Source of the DNA: Olleya aquimaris
Lineage (GTDB): Bacteria > Bacteroidota > Bacteroidia > Flavobacteriales > Flavobacteriaceae
Direction: 5' to 3'
Length of the DNA: 64,000 nt
Assembly (NCBI RefSeq): GCF_003259525.1
Contig: NZ_QLLO01000003.1
Coordinates: forward strand, 124,748 to 188,747
Shown: piece by piece, positions 9,666-18,011 of the stretch
Position numbering within the stretch: the first letter of the stretch is position 1
Layout: the number at the start of each line of letters is the position of its first letter
Made by a program: the position numbers and the translations under genes
The notes under the pieces: generated by a model
The model's database searches: none
What the model was told of the DNA's origin: nothing
The model's input: only the letters and a program-made list of their open reading frames with translations

Positions 9666-10256
9666 CTATAACTTAGCTCTAATCCTGCTTAATTGGACAG
9701 GCGTTATGCTTAAATAGGCAGCTATTTGGTATTGTGGAATTAAATTATCGATGTTAGGAATCATTTGTCTTAACTTTAAATAACGTCCTTTAGCATTTAA
9801 CGTTAGTAACTCTATATGTTTTTTATCATTTTGACAAATCAAAAATTCTAAAAACTTAGTGTGAAACATTAAAACGTCAATATGTTGCTTACATAACGAT
9901 TTATAATCTGAGTATTCTATTTCATACATCTCACAATCTGTAAGTGTTTCATATATACTTCCAGAGGGTATTTGATTGATTAATGCATTAAAAGAAGCTA
10001 GAATAACATTTGGCACAAAAATGGTTTTTGTAACCTCTTTGCCACTTTCTAATCTAATGTAAGAACGCATAACACCATTGTTAAGCATATAGATTTTATT
10101 AGGTATTTCACCTATATTATCTAAAACAGTTCCGGCTTTAATTTTTTTAAATTTTGCTGCTCCTAACATTAATTCAAATGAGGGTTCAGAAACAGGATAA
10201 AACGAAGATATATAAGAATATATCTCATTATAATACTTTGGCTTTACAGCTACCAT
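9666..10256 (-). CDS. Crp/Fnr-family transcriptional regulator
   Basis: A 196-aa protein with an N-terminal cyclic-nucleotide-binding-type beta-roll (about 25-125; AGTVLDNIGEIPNKIYMLNNGVMR, then GKEVTKTIFVPN). A helical linker leads to a short C-terminal helix-turn-helix, IPQYQIAAYLSITPVQLSRIR (173-193). The HTH ends almost at the stop, as in the many Bacteroidota Crp-like proteins with compact C-termini. Arg residues of a canonical cAMP phosphate-binding cassette are not evident, so the effector is unknown. It is divergent from hutI with 160 bp between starts, so control of the hut gene is a testable possibility, not shown. Confidence 0.85.
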   Translation of the reverse strand: MVAVKPKYYNEIYSYISSFYPVSEPSFELMLGAAKFKKIKAGTVLDNIGEIPNKIYMLNNGVMRSYIRLESGKEVTKTIFVPNVILASFNALINQIPSGSIYETLTDCEMYEIEYSDYKSLCKQHIDVLMFHTKFLEFLICQNDKKHIELLTLNAKGRYLKLRQMIPNIDNLIPQYQIAAYLSITPVQLSRIRAKL

Positions 10257-10361
10257 AATTTTTTATTTACACACTGGCTAAATGTATCGTTTTAAATGCT
10301 TGTCTCAACAATTTTTCGATGTAGCGCAATTAAAATGTTATGATAAGTAAACCCTAAAGAA

Positions 10362-10393
10362 TTGTTCAATACTATGCATTTTATCTATATTTG
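10362..10393 (+). promoter_or_regulatory. Putative promoter of hutI
   Basis: TTG at 10362-10364, a 21-bp spacer, then TATATTTG at 10386-10393. This fits the Bacteroidota pattern TTG-(about 19-21)-TAnnTTTG well. Transcription would start near 10400, giving a leader of about 17 nt before ATG 10417. Confidence 0.6.
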
Positions 10394-10416
10394 AGTGAAT
10401 TAACAGGTTATCCAAT

Positions 10417-11652
10417 ATGTCAATACTTATTACAAACATTAAAGAATTATTACAAATTAGAGACGAAAAAACTATTAAAGTGTCTGGTAATCAAATGAAT
10501 GAATTACCAACTCTTAAAAATGCTTACCTACTTATAGATAACGATACTATTGTTGACTTTGGATTAATGTCTAATATCAATGGTATTGAAGCAGACCAAA
10601 TACTAGACGCTACCGGAAAAATGGTCTTGCCTACCTGGTGCGATTCTCACACACATATTGTGTATGCTGGAGATAGATCTCAAGAATTTGTGGACCGTAT
10701 TAACGGATTAAGCTATGAAGACATTGCAAATCGAGGTGGTGGTATAATAAATAGTGCAAAAACACTTCAAAATACTAGTGAAGATGAACTTTATAATCAA
10801 TCGATTGAACGAGTACAAAACGTTATGAAACTAGGTACTGGAGCTTTAGAGATTAAATCTGGTTATGGATTAACTCCTGAAGCAGAACTTAAAATGTTAC
10901 GAGTAATTAAGCGTATAAAACAAGAGTTTCCTATAAAAGTAAAAGCTACCTTTTTAGGCGCTCATGCTTTACCCTTACAGTTTAAAGACAATAAACAAGG
11001 ATATTTAGATCAAATTATCAATGAGATGCTTCCACAAATAGCTAAAGAAGGTTTAGCACATTACATTGATATTTTTTGTGAAAAAGGCTATTTTGATTTG
11101 GAAGATGTCAATCAAATGTTAAGCGCAGGAAAGCAGTATAATTTAATCCCTAAAATACATGTCAATCAATTTAATGCATTTGGTGGTGTTGCTTTAGCTG
11201 TCAAACATAACGCTTTAAGTGTGGATCATTTAGAAGAGTTAAATCCAGAAGATATTGAAGCCTTAAAAGGTAGTAATACTATGCCTGTTGCATTACCTTC
11301 TTGCTCTTATTTTTTAAGTATTCCATACACACCTGGACGACAATTAATTGATGCTGGATTACCATTAGCTTTAGCTACAGATTATAATCCAGGATCTACA
11401 CCATCTGGAAACATGAATTTTGTAGTAAGTACTGCTTGTATTAAAATGAAATTAACACCAGAGGAAGCCATAAATGCTGCTACAATTAATGGCGCTTATG
11501 CAATGGGAATAGCTAAGCAATATGGAAGTGTTACTAAAGGTAAAAAGGCTAATTTAATAATTACAAAACCATTGTCTAGCTATAATTATTTACCTTATGC
11601 GTTTGGAGATAATCATATTGACACTGTTATAATTAATGGAGAAATTATTTAA
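10417..11652 (+). CDS. hutI: Imidazolonepropionase
   Basis: A 411-aa amidohydrolase. It performs the third step of histidine degradation, hydrolysing 4-imidazolone-5-propanoate to N-formimidoyl-L-glutamate. Metal-ligand and substrate motifs are visible: DSHTHIVYAGDR with the HxH pair, GALEIKSGYGLTPEAELKML, FLGAHALPLQ, KIHVNQFNAFGG, SVDHLEEL, and LATDYNPGSTPSGNM with the metal-binding Asp. Length and motif order match HutI throughout. hutG, the next enzyme, is 1.1 kb downstream on the same strand, separated by an inverted gene. hutH and hutU are not in this window. Confidence 0.95.
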   Translation: MSILITNIKELLQIRDEKTIKVSGNQMNELPTLKNAYLLIDNDTIVDFGLMSNINGIEADQILDATGKMVLPTWCDSHTHIVYAGDRSQEFVDRINGLSYEDIANRGGGIINSAKTLQNTSEDELYNQSIERVQNVMKLGTGALEIKSGYGLTPEAELKMLRVIKRIKQEFPIKVKATFLGAHALPLQFKDNKQGYLDQIINEMLPQIAKEGLAHYIDIFCEKGYFDLEDVNQMLSAGKQYNLIPKIHVNQFNAFGGVALAVKHNALSVDHLEELNPEDIEALKGSNTMPVALPSCSYFLSIPYTPGRQLIDAGLPLALATDYNPGSTPSGNMNFVVSTACIKMKLTPEEAINAATINGAYAMGIAKQYGSVTKGKKANLIITKPLSSYNYLPYAFGDNHIDTVIINGEII

Positions 11653-11693
11653 TTTTTAATTCATTATTTCATACTTTCCAATGTGGTAAAAAA

Positions 11694-11722
11694 AAACCTG
11701 AAAGTAATACGCTTTCAGGTTT
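11694..11722. terminator. Bidirectional terminator between hutI and the convergent coiled-coil gene
   Basis: An 11-bp perfect stem (11694-11704 with 11712-11722), loop TAATACG. The A-run just upstream gives a strong T-run on the minus strand. On the plus strand the T-run is short, so it probably works better for the minus-strand gene. Confidence 0.75.
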
Positions 11723-11758
11723 GTTAATATAATAATTAACTACTATTAGTACAAGTTC

Positions 11759-12643
11759 TTATTTGAGGGTAAATTCTGAACTTGACACTAATTCTTTTCC
11801 ATTAAATACATTGACTTGGTATCGTCCTTTCTCAAAATCGTCTTCTGTAGTATTAGTAACAAACTCACATACATCTAGGTTTCCGTTTTCGTAGTTAAAT
11901 TTGCTAATTACACTATAATTTAAAGTTTGTTCTCCAAATTTAACTTGCTCGTTTGCTCCTAATATATTGTTTTTAGGATCTATTACTTGTACAAACAATT
12001 CTTTGTCTCCCGCTTGTACTAACTTGTTTTTTGCTACTGTGTAACACACTCTAATTTTATCACTTCGTCTAGCTCTTTCTGTAGGTATTAGTTTTCCGTT
12101 ACTACGCTCAATAACTCCATAACCTTTTAAATTAGCAGTTGTAAGTACTGCTGCATTTTCAACAACTGTTGCAAGTGCAGTATTTTGAACTAATAAAGAA
12201 TCATTAAACATCTTGCTTTGCTCATATTGTACTCTAGTACTATCTAAGTTTGTTGCTAACTGCATGTTTTCTACTTTCAGCCTATCGTTTTCAGCTAATA
12301 ACACATCCATTTCATCTTGTAATGCAAGATATTTCTTTTTGTATCTCCATAAGCTTTTTACATTTGTTTCAGATAATTGTAAAGAATCTATTAAACCTTG
12401 TATACGCTCTCTTGCTTCTATTAAACTTTGATTAGAAACTTGGTTTTCGCTTAAAGCAACATCATATTTAGCTTTTAAACCATTTAAATCTTTTAAAACA
12501 TCATTTTTTTCTGTCGTTAACTGTTGTTCGGTTTGTTGTTTGTCTTTATATAAAGACGAGGTATAAATACCTGTTGCAATAAATAAAACTAATGCTATTC
12601 CTAATGCTACTTTTAATCCTGTATTTGCAGTGTTATTTGCCAT
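11759..12643 (-). CDS. Membrane-anchored coiled-coil protein of unknown function
   Basis: A 294-aa protein. A single N-terminal transmembrane helix (about 9-31, GLKVALGIALVLFIATGIYTS) precedes a long heptad-rich coiled coil (about 32-160; EQQLTTEKNDVLKDLNGLKAKYD, then LAENDRLKVENMQLATNLDS). The C-terminal half (about 185-294) is a predicted beta-rich domain (DKIRVCYTVAKNKLVQAGDKELFVQVIDPKNN). The topology suggests the coiled coil and beta domain lie outside the inner membrane. I recognise this architecture from Bacteroidota genomes but know no function. It sits inverted between hutI and hutG, so it interrupts the pathway genes and is unlikely to take part in histidine breakdown. Confidence 0.75.
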   Translation of the reverse strand: MANNTANTGLKVALGIALVLFIATGIYTSSLYKDKQQTEQQLTTEKNDVLKDLNGLKAKYDVALSENQVSNQSLIEARERIQGLIDSLQLSETNVKSLWRYKKKYLALQDEMDVLLAENDRLKVENMQLATNLDSTRVQYEQSKMFNDSLLVQNTALATVVENAAVLTTANLKGYGVIERSNGKLIPTERARRSDKIRVCYTVAKNKLVQAGDKELFVQVIDPKNNILGANEQVKFGEQTLNYSVISKFNYENGNLDVCEFVTNTTEDDFEKGRYQVNVFNGKELVSSSEFTLK

Positions 12644-12744
12644 AATAATTTGTTTTTTAATTGTGAAACGTTAATTCTTTGTTCTAGTTAAAAGTTTAAT
12701 AATAAAAACGTAATTTTAATTTTTCAAAACTATATAAAAAGTAA

Positions 12745-13779
12745 ATGGATAAATTAGTTTTATATAATAACTCAATTGTAAATAATTTACTCAATACACG
12801 TTCTGGTGAAACTAAATTTGGTGAACATGTTCAGTTTTTAACCAGTGTTTCAAATATATACGATTCACTTATAAGTTTGGACGTCAGCTATGTAATTTTT
12901 GGTCTTCCCGAAGCAGTTGGTGTATTTGCAAATCACGGAAAATCAGGCACTTCGACTACTTGGGATGCCACAATTAAAATTTTGTTAAATACACAAAATA
13001 ATAGTTTTAATGATGCACATAAAGTGTTATTATTAGGGCATTTAGATTTTACAGAAGAACAAGAACAGTTGTCTAAATTAAAACAAGACCATCCAAAACA
13101 TATTAATAAAGCTAGAAAAATAGTTGCAGAAATAGATAAACACGTTGTGGATTTAGTATCTACTATTGTAAGCGCAGGTAAAATACCTATTGCTATTGGT
13201 GGTGGTCACAATAACGCTTATGGAATGATAAAAGGAACTAGTCTAGCGTTAAAACATCCTATTAACAGTATAAATTTTGATGCGCATACAGATTTTAGAG
13301 CTTTAGAGGGAAGACATAGCGGAAATGGTTTTAGTTACGCTTACGCTGAAAAATTTTTAAAACGGTATTTTGCTTTTGGTTTACACGAAAATTACACCTC
13401 TGCTGATATATTTAAACATTTTAATGATAATAAGCACTTAAATTATAACACCTATGAAGCCATTGCTGTAAGACAAGACCTTAAATTTAAAAAAGAATTA
13501 AAACGTGCCGAAAAACACCTAAATAATACAACTTTTGGAATTGAAATAGATTGTGACGCAATTATAAATACGCCAAGTAGCGCACAAACTTCTAGCGGAT
13601 TTTCTGCCGAAAAAGCAAGACAATTTTTGCATTATTTTGCAGCATTAGAACAGGCAAGTTATTTACATATCTGCGAAGCTATAGCCAAAAAGAAAAACGC
13701 GCACCAAGTAGGCAAATTAATTAGTTATTTAATAACCGATTTTATTCGTTCTAACTCTAAAATACATGACAAAGCTTAA
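12745..13779 (+). CDS. hutG: Formimidoylglutamase (arginase-family)
   Basis: A 344-aa ureohydrolase. It hydrolyses N-formimidoyl-L-glutamate to glutamate and formamide, the last step of the hut pathway. The dinuclear Mn ligands are all present: His155 in GGGHNNAYG, Asp179/His181/Asp183 in NFDAHTDFR, and Asp269/Asp271 in EIDCDAI. The GRHSGNGFSYA segment (189-199) fits the formimidoylglutamase subgroup rather than arginase or agmatinase. Presence of hutI nearby supports this substrate. The stop overlaps the next gene by 14 bp, so it is translationally coupled to a small membrane protein. Confidence 0.9.
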   Translation: MDKLVLYNNSIVNNLLNTRSGETKFGEHVQFLTSVSNIYDSLISLDVSYVIFGLPEAVGVFANHGKSGTSTTWDATIKILLNTQNNSFNDAHKVLLLGHLDFTEEQEQLSKLKQDHPKHINKARKIVAEIDKHVVDLVSTIVSAGKIPIAIGGGHNNAYGMIKGTSLALKHPINSINFDAHTDFRALEGRHSGNGFSYAYAEKFLKRYFAFGLHENYTSADIFKHFNDNKHLNYNTYEAIAVRQDLKFKKELKRAEKHLNNTTFGIEIDCDAIINTPSSAQTSSGFSAEKARQFLHYFAALEQASYLHICEAIAKKKNAHQVGKLISYLITDFIRSNSKIHDKA

Positions 13780-14056
13780 CATTGAATATATAAGACTTAC
13801 AATAACTTTTGTTGTTTTTGTATTTATTATTACACTACTCTTTTTACATATTAATCAAGTACAATTAGATTGGTTTGAAACCTTGTCTGAAGTATTTACC
13901 ATTCCTGCATTAATCTTAAGTATAATTATACCCATTTGGATGATTATAGATTTAATTAGAAAAAAAATAGCCGATAAATCTATATTTAATCTCACGTTTT
14001 TTATCTGTGTTATCTCTATATTATTGTTACTATTTGCTCTAAGTTTTTTAAATTAA
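13766..14056 (+). CDS. Small integral membrane protein of unknown function
   Basis: A 96-aa protein with three hydrophobic segments (about 10-28, 43-65 and 75-95) separated by short charged loops (QVQLDW, RKKIADKS). Its ATG lies within the last codons of hutG (14-bp overlap), and the GNAT gene starts 3 bp after its stop. The three genes are thus one operon. No family recognised; a role linked to histidine breakdown is not supported by the sequence itself. Confidence 0.7.
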   Translation: MTKLNIEYIRLTITFVVFVFIITLLFLHINQVQLDWFETLSEVFTIPALILSIIIPIWMIIDLIRKKIADKSIFNLTFFICVISILLLLFALSFLN

Positions 14057-14058
14057 TT

Positions 14059-14532
14059 ATGATAGATAAAGTTTCCATCATTCCTTTTGACAAAAAATAC
14101 TCTAAAGATTTTTATAAACTTAATAAAGAGTGGTTACAAACCTATTTTTATGTAGAACCTTTAGATGAAGACGTTTTAAGCCAACCTGAAAAGTATATAA
14201 TTAACAAAGGTGGTTATATCTTTTTTGTAAAATTAAACGATACTATAGTTGGTACCTATGCATTTATGTCATTAAAAGATAAAGAAGGTTTTGAACTTAC
14301 AAAAATGGCTGTTTTACCTGAAATGCGAGGTCAAAAAATTGGACAAAAACTATTAAACCATGCTATAAATTTTGGTAAAGAAAATAAGTTTAAAAACTTA
14401 TTACTTTATTCTAACAGATCTTTAGAAAATGCCATTTATTTGTATAAAAAAATTGGATTTAAAGAAGTTAAGCTAGAACCAAACACACCTTACAAAAGAG
14501 CAAATATTAAAATGGAATTTAATATGAATTAA
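14059..14532 (+). CDS. GNAT-family N-acetyltransferase
   Basis: A 157-aa protein with the single-domain GNAT fold. Motif D/A includes FELTKMAVLPEMRGQKIGQKLLNHAI (93-118), where R-G-Q-K-I-G is the acetyl-CoA pyrophosphate-binding loop. Motif B contains NAIYLYKKIGFKEVKLE (133-149). The substrate is unknown. Members with an N-terminal KEWLQTYFYVEPLDEDVL segment are common in Bacteroidota. Last gene of the hutG operon, followed by a strong shared terminator. Confidence 0.85.
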   Translation: MIDKVSIIPFDKKYSKDFYKLNKEWLQTYFYVEPLDEDVLSQPEKYIINKGGYIFFVKLNDTIVGTYAFMSLKDKEGFELTKMAVLPEMRGQKIGQKLLNHAINFGKENKFKNLLLYSNRSLENAIYLYKKIGFKEVKLEPNTPYKRANIKMEFNMN

Positions 14533-14537
14533 ATAAA

Positions 14538-14566
14538 AAAAGCACTCTATTTTTAGAGTGCTTTTT
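14538..14566. terminator. Bidirectional terminator between the GNAT gene and aceA
   Basis: A perfect 12-bp stem (14538-14549 with 14554-14565) with a TTTT loop, flanked by A-run and T-run. It can stop both the hutG operon and the convergent aceBA operon. Confidence 0.88.
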
Positions 14567-14587
14567 CAATTAAAACTAACAAATTAA

Positions 14588-16219
14588 TTAAGCAACAACG
14601 CTTATAGTATTTTCCTCTTTTTTAACCTGTTTTTTAGTTTCAAATTGATTTGAAGTATTTTTTGAGCCACCAGCTTTTAAAGCATTATCTCCTGCAAAAA
14701 AAGTTTTATGGTCGTCTCCTAAATCAGATCCAGCCATACGTTGGTGTTTTACACAAGCTACACCTTTGCGTATTTCTTGTCTTTGCACGTCTTTAACGTA
14801 AGCTAACATACCATCTTTACCAAAATAACCTTTGGTTAAATCATTCATATGTAACGCTGTAGTATGATACGTAGGTAATGTTATTAAGTGATGAAAAACG
14901 CCTGCTTCTCGAGCTGCATCCATCTGAAATGTTTTAATTTTTTGATCTGCTCTAAACGATAATTCGGTATTATCATATTCTGCATCCATTAAATTATTAC
15001 GGTCGTAAGCAGTCATATTTTCACCTTCAGCTAACATTTCTTCATACACTTGATTTCTAAAGTTTAAAGTCCAATTAAACGATGGTGAATTATTGTAAAC
15101 TAATTTAGCATTAGGCACAACATCTTTTACACGATTTACCATATGTGCTATTTGCTTTACGTTTGGTGTTGGCGTTTCTATCCATAAAAGATCTGCACCA
15201 TTTTGTAAGCTAGTAATACAATCTAGCACTACTCTATCTATATTAGAACCTTCTTTAAATTTATACAATCCGTTGGCTAATCGTACAGGTTTTACTAATT
15301 GTCCGTTTCGTTTTAACAACACTTCATTTTCGGTTACGTCTTCAATATTAACTGGATTTGCATCTACAAACTCTAAATATTTAGACGCTAAATCACCTTT
15401 TGTTTTACTTACCGGAAGCTTTTGTGTTAATCCTGCACCTTCAGAATCTGTTCTTGCTACTATAATTCCATCATCAACTCCAAGTTCTAAAAATGCATAT
15501 CTAACCGCATTTAATTTTGCAATAAAATCCTCATGTGGCACAGTTACTTTACCATCTTGATGACCGCATTGTTTGGCATCAGACACTTGATTTTCAATTT
15601 GTATCGCACATGCACCAGCTTGAATCATTTTTTTAGCTAATAAATACGTCGCTTCTTCATTTCCAAAACCAGCATCTATATCTGCTATTATTGGTACGAT
15701 ATGTGTTTGAAAATTATCTATTTGATCTTGTACATCTTCGCCTAATTCTAAACGTCTAAATAAATCGTTTAATTCAATTGCATCTGCTTGACGTAAAAAA
15801 TCATAAATCTCTGCAATTAAAGCAGGAACAGCTGTTTTTTCGTGCATAGATTGATCTGGTAATGGTCCAAATTCAGAACGCAACGCAGCTACCATCCAAC
15901 CCGACAAGTATAAGTATCTTTTATTTGTTGTATTGTGGTGTTTTTTTACAGCAATCATTTTTTGTTGTGCCACAAAACCATGCCAACAACCTAAAGACTG
16001 TGTATAATTTGAAGCATCTGCATCATATTCTGCCATATCTTTTCGCATAATAGCTGCAGTATATTTTGCAATATCTAAACCTGTTTTAAATTGGTTTTGA
16101 AACCTCATTCTTGCGCCATTTTGTGCCGAAATTGCTTCCCAAGTCGAACCAAATTTTGCTTTTAAATCTTGTATTGTTTGTAAAGCAGAATTGTAATTAG
16201 TATCAAATAAATTTTTCAT
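14588..16219 (-). CDS. aceA: Isocitrate lyase, long form
   Basis: A 543-aa enzyme that splits isocitrate to glyoxylate and succinate in the glyoxylate shunt. It is about 100 aa longer than E. coli AceA, like the long bacterial/eukaryotic-type isocitrate lyases. The catalytic loop reads KQCGH (216-220) with Cys218 as the likely acid/base; the usual motif is KKCGH, and the Q form is known in the long subfamily. Other conserved parts are PIIADIDAGFGN (176-187) and LLWIETPTPN. It is transcribed after aceB with a 74-bp gap containing a hairpin. Together the two enzymes allow growth on acetate or fatty acids. Confidence 0.93.
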   Translation of the reverse strand: MKNLFDTNYNSALQTIQDLKAKFGSTWEAISAQNGARMRFQNQFKTGLDIAKYTAAIMRKDMAEYDADASNYTQSLGCWHGFVAQQKMIAVKKHHNTTNKRYLYLSGWMVAALRSEFGPLPDQSMHEKTAVPALIAEIYDFLRQADAIELNDLFRRLELGEDVQDQIDNFQTHIVPIIADIDAGFGNEEATYLLAKKMIQAGACAIQIENQVSDAKQCGHQDGKVTVPHEDFIAKLNAVRYAFLELGVDDGIIVARTDSEGAGLTQKLPVSKTKGDLASKYLEFVDANPVNIEDVTENEVLLKRNGQLVKPVRLANGLYKFKEGSNIDRVVLDCITSLQNGADLLWIETPTPNVKQIAHMVNRVKDVVPNAKLVYNNSPSFNWTLNFRNQVYEEMLAEGENMTAYDRNNLMDAEYDNTELSFRADQKIKTFQMDAAREAGVFHHLITLPTYHTTALHMNDLTKGYFGKDGMLAYVKDVQRQEIRKGVACVKHQRMAGSDLGDDHKTFFAGDNALKAGGSKNTSNQFETKKQVKKEENTISVVA

Positions 16220-16252
16220 AATTTTGTAATAGTTATTTATTATTAATAATTG

Positions 16253-16285
16253 GATCCTGTTGATTGTTGCCGCAATCGCAGGATC
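16253..16285 (-). promoter_or_regulatory. Intercistronic hairpin between aceB and aceA
   Basis: The inverted repeat GATCCTG / CAGGATC (16253-16259 with 16279-16285) has an inner GATTG / CAATC pair (16262-16266 with 16273-16277). On the transcribed minus strand no T-run follows, so it is not a classical terminator. It could stabilise or process the mRNA, or lower aceA output relative to aceB. Confidence 0.5.
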
Positions 16286-16293
16286 ATTTTTTT

Positions 16294-17892
16294 TTATAAG
16301 TATTTATAAGCTGGTAATGTTAAAAACTCTTCAAATTCGGTTGCAGTTACCAAAGATTTAAATAACGATATCGCTAATTCAAATTTTGTGTTTTTAATAG
16401 CATCGTCTCCTATTTCTGTGATCAATTTTTCAACTTCATCATCAAATATATCAGTAAATAATTGGTTGTTAAACACTCGTCCATCTTCTAGAGTCACTTC
16501 ATTTTTTAACCATTGCCAAACTTGAGTTCTAGAGATTTCTGCTGTAGCTGCATCTTCCATTAAATTATACAGCGCAACTGCGCCATAACCACGTAGCCAA
16601 GCTTCGATATAAAGAATGCCGACGTTTATGTTTTTTCTTATTCCTGCTTCGGTAACAGTTCCTTTTGGGATTTCTACTAAATCTTCTTCAGTGATAGTAA
16701 TATCATCTCTTGTTACGTGAAGTTGATTTGGCGTTTTCATGTGCTTATCAAATTCATTCATTGCTACTTCTACCAATGCTGGATGTGCTACCCATGTCCC
16801 ATCGTGACCATTTTTTACTTCGCGTTCTTTGTCTTTTCTTACTTTTTCTAACGCAGCTTTATTAGCTGTTTCGTTATTTTTTATAGGAATTTGAGCCGCC
16901 ATTCCGCCAATAGCTAAAATGCCTCTTTTATGACATCTTTGAATTACTAATTTTGAATAGGCGTCCATAAATGGCGACGTCATTGTTACTTGATCGCGAT
17001 TTGGTACAACAAAATTTGGATGATTTCTAAACTTTTTGATGTAAGAAAAAATGTAATCCCAACGTCCGCAATTAAGTCCGACAATATGATCTTTTAACTC
17101 GTAAATAATTTCATCTAATTGAAAACTAGCCGTAATAGTTTCGACTAAAACCGTTGCTTTAAATGTGCCAACAGGAACATTTAAATAGTTTTCGGCAAAG
17201 GTAAAAACCTCATTCCACCAACGCGCTTCTAAATAATGTTCTAATTTTGGTAGATAAAAATATGGCGCAGTACCATGTTCTAGCATGATTTTGGTGTTAT
17301 GAAACACATACAAACCAAAATCTACTAAACTTCCAGACGCTTCTTGATCATTAAATAAAAGATGTCTTTCGTTTAAATGCAAGCCTCTTGGACGCACTAA
17401 TAATGCTGCTATTTTATCGTTTAATTTGTAAGTTTTATTACGTTTACTATCGTGTAAAATAATAGTCTTATTATTAGCATCTAATAAGTTTTGCTGACCT
17501 TCGATTGAGTTTTTCCAACTTGGCGCGTTACTATCTTCTAAATCTGCCATAAAAGTTTTTGCGCCAGAGTTTAATGCATTAATAATCATCTTTCTATCTA
17601 CTGGACCAGTGATTTCTACGCGTCTATCTTGTAAATCTTCCGGAATTGCATTTGCTGTCCAATCACCTTCTCTTATGGCTTTAGTTTCTCTAGGAAATTC
17701 TGGAAATTTACCTTGGTCAAACACCTTTTGTTGTTCTACACGTCTGGACAATAATTGTAATCTATTAGAATTAAACTTTTCGTGTAAAGCAGAAAGAAAC
17801 TCTAAAGCTTCGTCGGTTAAAATTATTGGGTAATACTGTTTTACCGCTTTAGAAAATTGTACTGTTGGTAATTTTAATGTGCTGTATTCCAT
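16294..17892 (-). CDS. aceB: Malate synthase A
   Basis: A 532-aa enzyme that condenses glyoxylate and acetyl-CoA to malate. Its length matches E. coli AceB (533 aa). Visible motifs are TFMADLEDSNAPSW (113-126), GLNCGRWDYIFSYIKK (272-287), AIGGMAAQIP, HDGTWVAHPALV, and MEDAATAEISR (445-455), where Asp447 aligns with the catalytic base of the E. coli enzyme. It is the first gene of the aceB-aceA operon and divergent from a RamB-like regulator, with a palindromic operator candidate about 51 bp upstream of its start. Confidence 0.95.
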   Translation of the reverse strand: MEYSTLKLPTVQFSKAVKQYYPIILTDEALEFLSALHEKFNSNRLQLLSRRVEQQKVFDQGKFPEFPRETKAIREGDWTANAIPEDLQDRRVEITGPVDRKMIINALNSGAKTFMADLEDSNAPSWKNSIEGQQNLLDANNKTIILHDSKRNKTYKLNDKIAALLVRPRGLHLNERHLLFNDQEASGSLVDFGLYVFHNTKIMLEHGTAPYFYLPKLEHYLEARWWNEVFTFAENYLNVPVGTFKATVLVETITASFQLDEIIYELKDHIVGLNCGRWDYIFSYIKKFRNHPNFVVPNRDQVTMTSPFMDAYSKLVIQRCHKRGILAIGGMAAQIPIKNNETANKAALEKVRKDKEREVKNGHDGTWVAHPALVEVAMNEFDKHMKTPNQLHVTRDDITITEEDLVEIPKGTVTEAGIRKNINVGILYIEAWLRGYGAVALYNLMEDAATAEISRTQVWQWLKNEVTLEDGRVFNNQLFTDIFDDEVEKLITEIGDDAIKNTKFELAISLFKSLVTATEFEEFLTLPAYKYL

Positions 17893-17942
17893 GACGTTTT
17901 GTATTTATAAAGCAATATTAAAACAAACTTTTGAAAAAAACA

Positions 17943-17956
17943 AGCGAACGTTCGCT
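17943..17956. promoter_or_regulatory. Perfect palindrome between aceB and its divergent regulator (operator candidate)
   Basis: AGCGAACGTTCGCT is a perfect 14-bp palindrome. Its centre is about 58 bp from the aceB start and 63 bp from the regulator ATG, so it is nearly equidistant. Two further half-site-like TTCGC copies lie at 17968-17972 and 17985-17989. The second is part of AATATTCGCAAA, which partly resembles the RamB-box I recall for Corynebacterium (AAAGTTTGCAAA). Confidence 0.55.
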
Positions 17957-17998
17957 GTTTTTGTTTTTTCGCTAAAAATTAATATTCGCAAAATTGAT

Positions 17999-18006
17999 TA
18001 TATTTG
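17999..18006 (+). promoter_or_regulatory. Putative -7 element of the RamB-like regulator gene
   Basis: TATATTTG is an exact TAnnTTTG match only 6 bp before ATG 18012. If used, the mRNA would start at or within a few bases of the start codon (leaderless or nearly so). No TTG lies at the expected -33 spacing. Confidence 0.35.
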
Positions 18007-18011
18007 CTATT

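Noticed and set aside
11759-12643. A hut-pathway enzyme between hutI and hutG
   Set aside because: The protein is a membrane-anchored coiled coil on the opposite strand, with no enzyme motif.
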